From Nitrospira sp. (GTDB lineage: Bacteria; Nitrospirota; Nitrospiria; Nitrospirales; Nitrospiraceae): a stretch of 64,000 nt of DNA. Positions 51,100 to 60,803 of the stretch are shown one piece after another. Under the pieces are notes generated by a model. That model had not been told where the DNA came from. It searched no databases and was given only the letters and a program-made list of their open reading frames with translations. How positions within the stretch are numbered: position 1 is the first letter of the stretch; every line of letters starts with the position of its first letter. Location: positions 1 through 64,000 of the forward strand of contig JANDJL010000002.1 of the NCBI GenBank assembly GCA_024330965.1, written 5' to 3'. The position numbers were made by a program, and so were the translations under genes.

Positions 51100-52239
51100 T
51101 CAGGGCTCCGCGGACAGGGGCGCACCCACCGATTCCCGCACCGCCGCCCACTCAAATGTGAACGGCACGGGAGACAATCGGGGCATGGCCGCGAGTTCGG
51201 TCTTCAACCGCTCGGCCCGTCCGTGGCTCATCGGATGGGTCGAAAGCCACTCCATCCGTCCTTCATCCTTCTCCGACAGCCGCTCGAAGAAACGGATCAT
51301 GCCGGAGGGATCGATCTTCGCACGATACAGTAGATGCAGGCCGGTTCTATCGGCCTCCGTTTCCTGCTCCCGGCCAAATTTGAGCGTCATCAATTCCACG
51401 CCGAACCGTTTCATCAAGCCGACCAAACCTTGCTGATCTCCAAACACGATGGATGCCGCGACAACGAGGCCGAGCCGCTTGACAATCCGTTCCAACCCGT
51501 GTCGTTGCAAGACATGACTGAGTTCATGCCCCAGCACGCCGGCTACCTCTTCGGCACTGGCCGCTTGTCGTAGCAAACCGGTAAACACGACGACGTACCC
51601 TCCGGGCAACGCAAAGGCATTCACCACGTCACTTTTGACGACTGAAACTTCGAAGCGGTAGGGATTGTTCGGAATCTGCTCGACGAGACGCCGTGTCATC
51701 TCCTGAACGGCGGATACCGCCGGTCCTTCTTTGATAATGTCCTGATGCGCCAGAAAATCTCTATAGGCCGACTCGCCCAGTTTTTGTTCCCACTCCGGTG
51801 GAATCCGCTCGACGGCAAGGGCGACCAGCAGGTCACCTCCCCACCATAGTCCCGCCGACAGAACCAGGACCACGCCGGCGACAACGCCCCAAACCATCCG
51901 ACGTCTCCGCCGAGCCAGCCGGGCCAATTCCGCCGCCTGCTCGAAGGGAACGTGCAACTGTTCCGGAGCCGATCGGCGAAAAGACCGGATCAGATCTGCA
52001 TCCTTGAGATACAAGGCCCGTTCACCTCGATCGCCGTTCCACTTGAGCACGAGCTGATCATGATCCAATCCACCCACGGACACTGAAAGAGCCGTGAACG
52101 GAACCTCTTCCGACCAACCGGCCGACGACTCAGACGCAAACGTGACCGTTAGTCCCTGTCCGCCGAAGCGAACCAGGCACGGAGCACCGCTTGCAGGTAA
52201 CTCTGAGCCGAAACAAAGGGCGTTGGGATGCAGTTCCAT
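51100..52239 (-). CDS. M48 family metalloprotease
   Basis: A 379-residue zinc endopeptidase. A cytoplasmic N-terminal domain (residues 1-110) precedes a membrane segment (VWGVVAGVVLVLSAGLWWGG, 116-135). The zinc motif HELSH lies at 238-242 (GVLGHELSHVLQRHG) and the third ligand in REQETEADRTGLHLL. The C-terminus ends with STHPMSHGRAERL. It resembles periplasm-facing BepA/Oma1-like proteases that act in envelope quality control. The odd feature is the N-terminal domain before the anchor. Confidence 0.88.
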   Translation of the reverse strand: MELHPNALCFGSELPASGAPCLVRFGGQGLTVTFASESSAGWSEEVPFTALSVSVGGLDHDQLVLKWNGDRGERALYLKDADLIRSFRRSAPEQLHVPFEQAAELARLARRRRRMVWGVVAGVVLVLSAGLWWGGDLLVALAVERIPPEWEQKLGESAYRDFLAHQDIIKEGPAVSAVQEMTRRLVEQIPNNPYRFEVSVVKSDVVNAFALPGGYVVVFTGLLRQAASAEEVAGVLGHELSHVLQRHGLERIVKRLGLVVAASIVFGDQQGLVGLMKRFGVELMTLKFGREQETEADRTGLHLLYRAKIDPSGMIRFFERLSEKDEGRMEWLSTHPMSHGRAERLKTELAAMPRLSPVPFTFEWAAVRESVGAPLSAEP

Positions 52240-52331
52240 CGGAAGAAGACGGTGATGACGCGCTAATCGGGAGAGCCGATTGCGCCGTCACCGGAGTCCT
52301 CAGGTTGGCGGCTGACGGAGGACGTGCCGCA

Positions 52332-53015
52332 TCACTCGGAGACCGGAATGAACTGCCTGATCCAGGCGCCGAAACCGCCGGGGTTGCGGCTCTGGATGTA
52401 GACGACGCCCGGCCCACGGAATCGGCACACGAATCCTTCGCCGGATGTGAAACTCGCCACCCAGCCGGACGACGCCCGCTCGATGGTATAAGACGTCGTA
52501 GCGGACCAGGCGACCATGTGGCTGTTATCGACGATGTATTCCTGGTCCGGTTTCAAATCGATCCGGTGAATTGCTCCGAAACTGTTCAAGATCAATGTGC
52601 CTTTCCCGCCAATTTTGAGAATGAAAAACCCTTCCCCTCCCATGAGCCCTCGGGTGAAGCTCTGCATCTTGCTCTCGATAGTCACCGTCTCGGCTCCGGC
52701 GAGAAAGCCGTCTTTCTGCACCATGTACTCATTGACCCCGTCGAGTTCAAGGACGACGATCTCACCGAGCACCGTCGGCGCCAGTAGCACTTCGCCCGGG
52801 CCTCGACTGGCCCGTAACGTTTGAAAGAAGAACTTCTCCCCCGTGAGCAATTTTCGGGACAGCGCACCAAGGAAGCCCCCCTCCATCTTGCTCTCAACAT
52901 CGATGGTCGGCGATGCCCCCACCATGGCACCGGATTCAGCCTTGAGCTGCTCTCCGGCTGCCAGCTCGACGCGCACCATCGGAAACGCCCCTGGATATAA
53001 GATCTCGCTTCGCAT
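52332..53015 (-). CDS. AIM24/TIGR00266 family protein
   Basis: A 227-residue protein from the ATG at 53015. It opens with EILYPGAFPMVRVELAAGEQ and LKAESGAMVGASPTIDVESK; MEGGFLGALSRKLLTGEKFF and LAPTVLGEIVVLELDG follow, with the C-terminal FVCRFRGPGVVYIQSRNPGG. The AIM24 family is a beta-rich helix-like barrel of unknown function. The long 5' extension of the frame toward 53228 overlaps the next gene and was rejected. Confidence 0.9.
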   Translation of the reverse strand: MRSEILYPGAFPMVRVELAAGEQLKAESGAMVGASPTIDVESKMEGGFLGALSRKLLTGEKFFFQTLRASRGPGEVLLAPTVLGEIVVLELDGVNEYMVQKDGFLAGAETVTIESKMQSFTRGLMGGEGFFILKIGGKGTLILNSFGAIHRIDLKPDQEYIVDNSHMVAWSATTSYTIERASSGWVASFTSGEGFVCRFRGPGVVYIQSRNPGGFGAWIRQFIPVSE

Positions 53016-53118
53016 GACCGTTGATACTCCTTTGATGCTCCTTGTTTTACCGGCTTTCGCCGGCCACGGCGCCGGTGATTGTGTGGAAAGGGAGCGGACC
53101 CTGTCAAGCCACGCGCGA

Positions 53119-56100
53119 TCAGTCCGACGCGGAGGAGGATGAGGGATTCGCCAATGCCGATGTCCTGGAGGCGGGAATTGCCACCACGACGTCATACTCC
53201 GGATCGCCGTCTTGGTCTTTTCCGTCATGGCCGACGCTGTATAAGACCCCCCTGTTCAGATTCACCAACATCGGGAGCCCCGTGTATGGATCATAGAAAT
53301 CTTGGCCGGCCTTGGCGATCCGGGAAAACAGTTCGGCGTCCGCCCCTCCGCGACGTATCCACGCCTGCAAACTGGCGAGACGCAGGTGAGCCTCCAGATC
53401 GACGGCCATGCCACGGTACCCATCCCACGCCGGCAACGGATCAAGCCCGATGATATTTTCAATGGGATTCGCCAGCACATCCGCCATCGTCTCGGCCGGA
53501 GACCGACTAAACTCGCTCCGTTTGGGAAAGCCCCGGTGACGCCCCTCATTGGCCGCCTTGTAGGCGGCGTCGTAATAGGCGGCATAGCCGTTCAACCGAC
53601 GTTGTTTGGGCAAGGGAAACCACGAGACAACAGTTGCGTATAATGAGCCCGCCTCTTTAGTCTCGTCTTTCAGTTGAGCGTCGTATGACGCGGCGGCCCA
53701 GGCAAGTTCGCTACGCATCGGCCAACGGATCGAGAGTTCCTCCTGCTTCAACGGCCTGAGCAGGTGGGACAACCGGCCGACATGTTTGACGTCGAAATCG
53801 GGATCGGCCAGAAGCCCCGACGCAACCGTGGCGTTGTCGCGGACCGCTTGAATCGCCAGTACTTTGACTGGAAGCGTTTTGGCTTGGGCTAACACCGTCC
53901 GCCAAGCCTCCATGTCCGCCTCCAGTCTCTCTATGCCCACGTCGGTCTGTTGAAGGAATCCCTCCGCGATATACAGATGATGAGCGAACGTGATCAAATC
54001 ACACGGCGGAGCAACAGCCAGTCCGAACCCCCAGTCTTCAAACGGAAGACGTTGCCACTGCCGATACCGACTGAGCATCGCCTCTCCTTGACCGGCCCAT
54101 CCATTGAGAAGACCCCGGTTCGCCTTCAACACTCCAACCGGATTCATCCCCCTCATCCATCCTCTCAGCACTGTCGCGGAGGCATGGGCATGAGCGGTCG
54201 GAGGAAGCCTGCCTTGACCTCCAAGACACGCTCGCGCTCGGTTCGTCTTCAGCCCCTCTTCCGTCACCTCTCCAGCCGACGCCATCAACGCCAATCCCGC
54301 CTGAATCGGGTCCTGCCCGGCAGGCGCATCGAATCCCAGCAGAAACAGATAGCCGTTCGTATGGGGATCCGACAAGGTGCGCGGAGGAGCGGCCGTGAGA
54401 TGTTGATAGAGAGGAGATGGAGCCTCTTCCATCATCATCCAGATCAAACCGACCGCTCCGATCCCCAACGCAACCGCGGCGCAGGCCAGAGAAGCCAACG
54501 CAACGAGGGACAGGATCATCGCGCGCGTTGTGGAGACGCAGGATCTAAGCCAGTCTGAGACCCGGATCCCGATGCGACTCAGGAATCCCGGCTGTTTTGT
54601 CGCCGGTCGCTTTGTCGACGAGAGGGTATCCGTCCTCTCGTCTTTCGACTTGTCGGCCGTGTCAAACAATATGTTGACGGCCGATGAAGCGGTCGATGTG
54701 AAAACGTTTCGCCCTTGATGATCCGCTGGAAGCCTCGGCTGAGTCTTCTCCATCGAGGAAGTCTTCTCAATCGATGATCGGACCAGCAGTTCATCGGTCA
54801 ATCGAATCGGTCCCCAACTTGCTCCTGTTTCCTCCACACGTGACACCGGCTCACACGGTGATTCCTGGACCACGTCATCGGACGGTTTGCCGGCCGTCTC
54901 TTCGTCATTGAGGTCCTGGATTGCCGGTCCCTCTGTCGCACCAGACAAAGGCGGCTCAGACGTAGCCTCGTTCTCCGAGGGTAACGCGACCGTATCTTCG
55001 GATTCCTCGAGCCGATCTCTCGACTCTTCAACCGATGGCTCAGCGAAAATCGGGTGATCCACCTCGCCAGCCGTATCGGAAGTCACCGCTTCCTGCTCCG
55101 GCGGCGTCGGGGCTTCGATCGTCGCGGCGGCTGTTGACACCGACTCATCGACCATGCCTTCATCGACCATGTCGAAGGTCGGCTCGTTGTCGTCGGTCTC
55201 TTCCTCGCTCGAGTCGATCACCGAAGCAGAAATGATCGTATGATTCTGTTCCCCCACTCCTTCTCTTCTCTCCCCTGATTCTTGCGGCGGAGACAGAAAT
55301 GAAAGGACGGCGAACGGAGGAGTTTCCCCCGTGCCGGCAATCTCCTGCTCGAGGGCCGGCTCAGGATCTTCCGCGACCGGCGGCGACGAAGCAACGGAAT
55401 CGGCGAACGCTTCCGATCCATCGATCCGTCGTGCATCGGCAAGTTCCACGGCCTCATCGTCACGCTGCGCGTCGGGAATTTCGATGGTGGTATCCGGAAC
55501 GTGATCCCAAGGGACCGGTGCTTCCACCGACGTAGCCGGAACCGTTGCATCCTGCCAGGACACCCCATCTATTCCATCAGCCCCATTCAACGGACCGTCC
55601 TTTTCCAACGTCGGAGCGTCGGCTTCTGGTCGGATGGAACAACCGGGCGACTGCTCGATCTCAAAAGACTCACAAAACTCATCGACCGCCGGAGAGACGG
55701 CCTCCGCGGACGATTGTTCTTCGGTCTGGTCGGCATCGGACGATGCTTGAACCGTATCCGGCATGTCGGCCGCAGGACGGTCTGCTCCGCCGACTTGCTC
55801 TTTCTCGACCTCCGTAGCCTGCTCAACCTGACGATCATCTAGGCTGGACGGATACTCACATGGTGGGGATGGCCGGCTTGATTCTTCGGCCGTGGGGGTA
55901 GGGCTGGACAAGGCATCGAGCATGAGCTCTTCCGCCGTCGCAGGAGACAGGTCGTCATCTGAAAAAGCCGACGGTGGAGTACTACGCTCGGCGGCATGAT
56001 CCACGTCGATTGGCAGAGTGACCGTCAAATCGGCCGACAGACCGGAGAGTCCGGAAGCCGGCTCACAAGAGCCCTGATCATACCCGTCCGCAGTCACGTC

Positions 56101-57072
56101 CGGGACATTCACCGCCGTGTCAGACAGCGCCGTGAGCGCATCGCCGGCCGGTTCATCCGACATCCATGACACAGCAGCCTCAGTCGCCACATCTTCATTG
56201 AGCAAGGACGATTCTACTGATTCACGATCAGAAGCAGCGTCCACAGCGTGACCGCCCAACTCCGGCTCAACGGCCGATTGCATCTCACCAGACGATGAAT
56301 CCGGCGTCCATTCGGCACCGGTTGTTTCAGGCGGAGACTCTTGCTGCCACGTCATGTCGTGGTGGCCGTCGTCAGGGGCTCCATCACCGGCGGTTTCACC
56401 GGAAAAGACGGTGTCATCGAGACCGCTGCCGGCAAAATCATCGTCGTTTGGCGACAGGTCGTAAGTGGAAACATCCCGGGGCCGGGCAATCAGGTCACCC
56501 GTTTGGGGATCAAAATAGCGGTTCAAGCGGATGGCGGCAGGAGATGCCGGAGCGAGGTTCCTGATTTGTTGATACAGCCTGGTCACATGCTGGGAATCAT
56601 CGAGATCGGAATCTTCCAGCAAGATGTCGATCGCCTTGGCATACTCGGCGACTGCATCCAAAATCTGCCCTTTATCTTGATAGATAGAGCCGAGTTTTTC
56701 GAGGTAGGGAACACATCGGGGTCCCGCCGCCAAGTACTCTCGCAGCAAGGACTCCGCAAGCCAATAGTCTTGCCGCGCAAATGCTTCGTCGATGAGCGAA
56801 TCAAACGCTTGTTTGGCTGGGATCAGGCTTCCTAGCCGAAGATGCAGAGTCGCAAAAAGCCGGCGCGCCTCCATATTATGGGGGTCCATCGCCAGCAATT
56901 CTTTCAGCGACGCCGACGCACGCCCGTACCTCCCCGCGTTCATCTGCGTGATGGCTTCTTCGAGCAGAGCGGTTTTCCGACTATAGCCGGAACTGGCCTG
57001 CTTCAGCCCACGCATGCGGCCGGTCGCGTTCTTATCCTTTTCTTTGATTGTTTTTTTCTTGTCCGCCGGCAC
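53119..57072 (-). CDS. Large TPR/acidic-repeat membrane protein with pseudopilin-like end
   Basis: A 1317-residue protein. Residues 1-180 hold a Lys-rich start and TPR-like helices (ASASLKELLAMDPHNMEARR, then SLIDEAFARQDYWLAESLLR). Residues 200-800 are a very acidic, Ser/Thr/Pro-rich low-complexity stretch. A single membrane segment lies near residue 860 (MILSLVALASLACAAVALGI). The periplasmic C-terminus ends like a type II pseudopilin: FYDPYTGLPMLVNLNRGVLY, then SVGHDGKDQDGDPEYDVVVA. No family fits the whole. It is divergent from the secretin gene and could be its assembly partner. Confidence 0.65.
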   Translation of the reverse strand: MPADKKKTIKEKDKNATGRMRGLKQASSGYSRKTALLEEAITQMNAGRYGRASASLKELLAMDPHNMEARRLFATLHLRLGSLIPAKQAFDSLIDEAFARQDYWLAESLLREYLAAGPRCVPYLEKLGSIYQDKGQILDAVAEYAKAIDILLEDSDLDDSQHVTRLYQQIRNLAPASPAAIRLNRYFDPQTGDLIARPRDVSTYDLSPNDDDFAGSGLDDTVFSGETAGDGAPDDGHHDMTWQQESPPETTGAEWTPDSSSGEMQSAVEPELGGHAVDAASDRESVESSLLNEDVATEAAVSWMSDEPAGDALTALSDTAVNVPDVTADGYDQGSCEPASGLSGLSADLTVTLPIDVDHAAERSTPPSAFSDDDLSPATAEELMLDALSSPTPTAEESSRPSPPCEYPSSLDDRQVEQATEVEKEQVGGADRPAADMPDTVQASSDADQTEEQSSAEAVSPAVDEFCESFEIEQSPGCSIRPEADAPTLEKDGPLNGADGIDGVSWQDATVPATSVEAPVPWDHVPDTTIEIPDAQRDDEAVELADARRIDGSEAFADSVASSPPVAEDPEPALEQEIAGTGETPPFAVLSFLSPPQESGERREGVGEQNHTIISASVIDSSEEETDDNEPTFDMVDEGMVDESVSTAAATIEAPTPPEQEAVTSDTAGEVDHPIFAEPSVEESRDRLEESEDTVALPSENEATSEPPLSGATEGPAIQDLNDEETAGKPSDDVVQESPCEPVSRVEETGASWGPIRLTDELLVRSSIEKTSSMEKTQPRLPADHQGRNVFTSTASSAVNILFDTADKSKDERTDTLSSTKRPATKQPGFLSRIGIRVSDWLRSCVSTTRAMILSLVALASLACAAVALGIGAVGLIWMMMEEAPSPLYQHLTAAPPRTLSDPHTNGYLFLLGFDAPAGQDPIQAGLALMASAGEVTEEGLKTNRARACLGGQGRLPPTAHAHASATVLRGWMRGMNPVGVLKANRGLLNGWAGQGEAMLSRYRQWQRLPFEDWGFGLAVAPPCDLITFAHHLYIAEGFLQQTDVGIERLEADMEAWRTVLAQAKTLPVKVLAIQAVRDNATVASGLLADPDFDVKHVGRLSHLLRPLKQEELSIRWPMRSELAWAAASYDAQLKDETKEAGSLYATVVSWFPLPKQRRLNGYAAYYDAAYKAANEGRHRGFPKRSEFSRSPAETMADVLANPIENIIGLDPLPAWDGYRGMAVDLEAHLRLASLQAWIRRGGADAELFSRIAKAGQDFYDPYTGLPMLVNLNRGVLYSVGHDGKDQDGDPEYDVVVAIPASRTSALANPSSSSASD

Positions 57073-57753
57073 GTTACAACCTTAGCAGACCGTCTCGGAA
57101 TTGTTGCAATCCTGCCACCTCATTTGCTCCCATCGCGCCGAGAGCCGTATCCGGCAGTGCGGCAGGTCAAAAAAGAATCAGGCGATTGTGCAATAGAAAT
57201 GCCCGAACTCGATCCTGACGTTCTCAAAGACGATCCCGAAAAATGAGCGGTTACTGCACGTTCATCTAACCTGATGAATAATGCCGTTCATTTCTCTCAC
57301 GGCCTGTACAAAGAGGTGCGGGGACAGATCTCGATTGAACGAACCGCCTACGAGGAAGTCGGTTCAGATCCTCACAAGACCGATGAGCTACCGGCACGGG
57401 TCACAATCATCCGACGGTGCCAACGAAAAATGTACGCCGATTGCATAGATGCAGCCGGAAGAGGACGACTTGCCCAGCACCGTTCTCTTATCGGCGGATT
57501 GCCGCTAATAAATAAGAGCAAGAAGAGCCAGCCTGGTCCCCGGCCTTGCCAAGCTCCCCTGGATCCTCCGAGTCAGGATCGGTGGACGACGGGCGTCTGT
57601 GCGATGGCAAAGGGCGCTTTTGTTGTCTCCTCCATGGCCCCTGTGATACGGTCAATCGTTGCACAGCGCCTGGCGCCCGCGTTACCATCCAAACACCGTT
57701 GCCGGTGTCGGCGAAAGGCGGAGAACCGGTTTGTATTCTGACAGGTACCAATC
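57073..57753 (+). other. 681-base intergenic region between divergent genes
   Basis: No convincing gene was found. Plausible ORFs of 155 aa (57274, plus) and 87 aa (57751, minus) lack family signatures. A 7-bp hairpin CTCTTAT/ATAAGAG with inner CGGC/GCCG lies at 57485-57518. The region probably holds promoters for the two divergent genes, but no clean -35/-10 pair stood out. Confidence 0.4.
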
Positions 57754-59283
57754 ATGAGAAGCGCATCGGTTGCTTGTGCCTGGGCGTGGCTCTATGTGCT
57801 GACACTGGTGTGTCCGCAGGGGTTATGGGCTCAGGGAACCAGCACTCAACCGGCCAAGGTCGCGCTGGACTTTAACGAGGTGGAGATCCCCGTTCTTGTC
57901 CGTTTTATCAGTGAGCTGACCGGAAAAAACTTCGTCCTGGACGATACAATCAAAAAGCAAGCAGGCAAGATTTCCGTTTATTCCCCCACCAAGGTCACCA
58001 AGGAACAAGCCTACCAGATGTTCGTCTCCGCATTGGAAGTCGCCCGACTGGCCGTTGTTCCCAAGGGCAACGTCTATCAGATCGTGCAAATGGGCGATCT
58101 ACCCCCTGAGCGCGGCGTCTTCGTCTATCGCCTCAAACACGCGAACGCCTCGGATCTCGCAGCCGTCTTGACCAATCTCGTGGCACGCTCGCAGACGGTC
58201 GCTCAAATGGCTCCCGGCATGAAGCCGCCCATGAGACCGCTGACGGAATTCGAGGCGCCTGTGCAAGTGTTTGCGGATAAGGCGACGAATTCCATTATTA
58301 TCAGTTCCACCAAGGCTGCCTACAATCAGTTGCAAACCGTGATTCGCGAGCTGGACATCAAGCGCCCCCAGGTCTTCGTGGAAGCTGTCATCCTCGAGGT
58401 GCAGGTTGACCGTCTGAGACAAATCGGAACCGATCCAACGCAAGTGCTCGGCTCGTGGAAGTCAGGAGCTGCGCAAGGGATCGCTGGTTTCAATCGCGCC
58501 CCAGAAGATCTGGCCTCCGTCGCCCAAGCCATCAGTGGAATCGCGGGGGGTGGCGCGACTGGTGGCGCCTTGACAGTGCTCAACACCGTCAATGTGCGTG
58601 CCTTCATGCAACTGCTCATGAGCATGACCGACACCAACATCCTTTCAACCCCTCAAGTGCTGGCGGCGGACAATCAAAAAGCCAAGATCGTCGTCGGAGA
58701 AAACCGTCCGTTCCCGACCGGGCAAGCCCAGGGCATCACCGGTGGAACCCTCGTGACCATCGAACGAAAAGACGTGGGAGTCACGTTGGAGATTACTCCG
58801 CAGGTCCTCGAAGACGATTTGATCCGACTTGAAATCAAGCAAGAGATCACCGCCATCTCGGAAGCCGTGGCACAAACCATTGGATCGGGGACGGCAGCCA
58901 TTCCGGTGGGCCCCACCACCACCAAACGTTCAATGGAAACCACGACGATCGCCCATGACCAGCAAACCCTGGTCGTAGGAGGGCTTGTCCGAGACAACAT
59001 TACGGTCAACGAACGAAAGGTACCGTTTTTCGGCGACATCCCTTTGCTAGGCTGGCTGTTCAGGTCCCAAAACCGCACGATGGAGAAGCTGAATCTTCTG
59101 GTCTTTCTCACTCCTCATCTCGTGCGGGATGACGCGGACATGGTCAAACTGAACGCGAAAAAGGCAAAAGAAATCAATGTGCTGCAACGAGAAAACCGTA
59201 TCGAAGAACCGACCAGACTGAAGCAGAATATCCTGGAACAACTTGAGCGTCCTGAAACCACGCCCTCCGATTCTCAACGGTAA
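57754..59283 (+). CDS. Type II/IV secretin, short GspD-like
   Basis: A 509-residue outer-membrane secretin. The signal peptide ends QGLWAQG. The N0 domain begins VALDFNEVEIPVLVRFISEL, N1-type elements follow (RLKHANASDLAAVLTNLVARS), and the secretin core has VEAVILEVQVDRLRQIG, ALTVLNTVNVRAFMQLLMSM, VGVTLEITPQV and the terminal TLVVGGLVRDN and PLLGWLFRS. It is shorter than typical GspD (about 650 aa); fewer N-domains fit that length. No other secretion genes are next to it except the divergent 1317-aa protein. Confidence 0.9.
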   Translation: MRSASVACAWAWLYVLTLVCPQGLWAQGTSTQPAKVALDFNEVEIPVLVRFISELTGKNFVLDDTIKKQAGKISVYSPTKVTKEQAYQMFVSALEVARLAVVPKGNVYQIVQMGDLPPERGVFVYRLKHANASDLAAVLTNLVARSQTVAQMAPGMKPPMRPLTEFEAPVQVFADKATNSIIISSTKAAYNQLQTVIRELDIKRPQVFVEAVILEVQVDRLRQIGTDPTQVLGSWKSGAAQGIAGFNRAPEDLASVAQAISGIAGGGATGGALTVLNTVNVRAFMQLLMSMTDTNILSTPQVLAADNQKAKIVVGENRPFPTGQAQGITGGTLVTIERKDVGVTLEITPQVLEDDLIRLEIKQEITAISEAVAQTIGSGTAAIPVGPTTTKRSMETTTIAHDQQTLVVGGLVRDNITVNERKVPFFGDIPLLGWLFRSQNRTMEKLNLLVFLTPHLVRDDADMVKLNAKKAKEINVLQRENRIEEPTRLKQNILEQLERPETTPSDSQR

Positions 59284-59374
59284 GAACCCTGTTCCGCTTT
59301 TCTGTGCATCCCCCTCTCTATTCCGTCTTGCATCCATCTGCACCTCCATACCGAGGAACCCCGTGCAGCGTATC

Positions 59375-59397
59375 AGAGAGGCAGATCCCTCTTTTTT
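59375..59397 (+). terminator. Probable intrinsic terminator of the secretin gene
   Basis: AGAGAGG and CCCTCT can pair with one mismatch around CAGAT, followed by six T. It lies about 90 bases after the secretin stop. Confidence 0.45.
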
Positions 59398-59482
59398 CAA
59401 TTTGACCTCCCTCGTGAGAGGGATGGTTCCTTCGGTGTTCCTCCGATAGACTCCCCCCAGATACCGTTCGAAGGAGGAGGCC

Positions 59483-59797
59483 ATGCGAGATCCGCGGTCA
59501 TCTCACCGTTATCCCGTCGCATATCCGGTGATTTTCAGAGGCGCTCCGTTCGTAGGTGAAGGAACCATCACCGATCTTTCCCTCACGGGCTGTTCCATCG
59601 TCTGTAATCGAACGGCTCTGGCCGACAGTGACGTCAAGCTCAGCATCATCTTGCCTGATCCGACCCTGTCACTGTTCATCGAGTTGGGGAAAATCCGGTG
59701 GGTAAAAAAGAACGTCTTCGGCGTCGAATTTCTCCGGATTCCAACGATCACCCGTCACCGTTTGGACCACGTGCTGCGGCAACAGAGAAACACGTAG
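59483..59797 (+). CDS. PilZ domain protein
   Basis: A 104-residue PilZ domain. The N-terminal RSSHRYPV and the ITDLSLTGCSI block match the c-di-GMP-binding RxxxR and D/N-x-S-x-x-G pattern. SLFIELGKIRWVKKNVFGVEFL completes the barrel. It probably senses cyclic di-GMP and may regulate the neighbouring secretin system or motility. A good AAGGAGGAGG site precedes the ATG. Confidence 0.88.
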   Translation: MRDPRSSHRYPVAYPVIFRGAPFVGEGTITDLSLTGCSIVCNRTALADSDVKLSIILPDPTLSLFIELGKIRWVKKNVFGVEFLRIPTITRHRLDHVLRQQRNT

Positions 59798-59811
59798 AGT
59801 GAACACCGTGT

Positions 59812-59862
59812 CAGCCAGGCTGGTTTGTAACTGGGGGATTCTACCTCGTCTGGCTGTTTTTT
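59812..59862 (+). terminator. Possible intrinsic terminator of the PilZ gene
   Basis: CAGCCAG (59812-59818) can pair with CTGGCTG (59850-59856), followed by six T. The loop is long, so the call is tentative. A 7-bp GCCCCCC/GGGGGGC hairpin also lies at 59946-59971, near the end of the minus-strand beta-barrel gene, but without a T-run. Confidence 0.35.
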
Positions 59863-59999
59863 GAGTGATCAGCTTTAGCCAGCAGCAGATAGCGGGCATC
59901 ATCGATTCGAGGTGAGGAAGAGGAGGATCTCCAGGAAGGATGGTCGCCCCCCACCACCACAGGCGGGGGGCAAGGTACACAGTCTCACCTTAACTTTTA

Positions 60000-60803
60000 T
60001 TACGGCCTTATATCAAAATGAAGCGACAACCCGGCATGGACCGTGATCGTGCGGATTGTGGATTCGTAATCATCCAACACGAGCTGAGAACCATCAGCAA
60101 ATGGAAGACTGGACTGCCCAAACCGATCCGTGCCGAGCGCATCATGAAAGGCGTGGGTATATTTGGCCTCGGCAAAGGCGGCGACGTACTTGATGAGAAA
60201 TACTTTCACCCCACCCTTCACTTGAAAAGCTGGGGCCGTGTCCCGCTGGGTGGTGAGGGGCGCCTCAAACGTCGCTCCCCTTGCTCCACCAGGCCTGAAT
60301 GCGAACTGATGCGCGCCTCCCCCTACTCCGATGTACGGATGCCACCGTCCGTTTGGATAAGCCTCTGAAATCGCAAACGGCCGACGAAGCATGATATTCC
60401 CGCCGATGTAGATGCCTTGTATTTCTGTTGTGGTCCCCTCAAACGTACCGTCGGGATTCAGCGTGCCATTAACCCCATGCCGACAACAGGCGATATCCGG
60501 CCACCAGACATAGCCTTCAATTTCAGCACCGACATCAAACCCCGCCAACTTGTTTCTGGTTGGAAACCAAATTCCCGCGTTGCCGCCGACCGACTGTTTC
60601 ATCTGGTAGTCGATATCTCTCTCAACATCCCCATTTCGAAACGTGGCATCTTGACTAAATGGGATCGCCACGCCCGCCATGAAAGAAAGATAGGGTTCGA
60701 TGGTTCCGGACGACATCGTGGGCAGCTCAGCCGCCGCATGGACGGATTGCGAAACGCCCATCACACCGACAAGAACCACCATTGCCGCAATTCTTGTTTT
60801 CAT
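60000..60803 (-). CDS. Outer-membrane beta-barrel protein
   Basis: A 267-residue porin-like protein. The signal peptide is VLVGVMGVSQSVHAAA. Alternating strands follow (AGFDVGAEIEGYVWW, IYIGGNIMLRRPF, WHPYIGVGGGAHQFAF and VAAFAEAKYTHAFH), with the C-terminal HAGLSLHFDIRP near-terminal aromatic residue. It resembles small OmpW/OmpA-like barrels. No strong terminator was found downstream. Confidence 0.82.
   Translation of the reverse strand: MKTRIAAMVVLVGVMGVSQSVHAAAELPTMSSGTIEPYLSFMAGVAIPFSQDATFRNGDVERDIDYQMKQSVGGNAGIWFPTRNKLAGFDVGAEIEGYVWWPDIACCRHGVNGTLNPDGTFEGTTTEIQGIYIGGNIMLRRPFAISEAYPNGRWHPYIGVGGGAHQFAFRPGGARGATFEAPLTTQRDTAPAFQVKGGVKVFLIKYVAAFAEAKYTHAFHDALGTDRFGQSSLPFADGSQLVLDDYESTIRTITVHAGLSLHFDIRP

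Noticed and set aside
57274..57741. 155-aa ORF before the secretin
   Set aside because: Basic, Cys-rich, no domain and no ribosome site; the same bases are open on other frames. I treat the region as intergenic.
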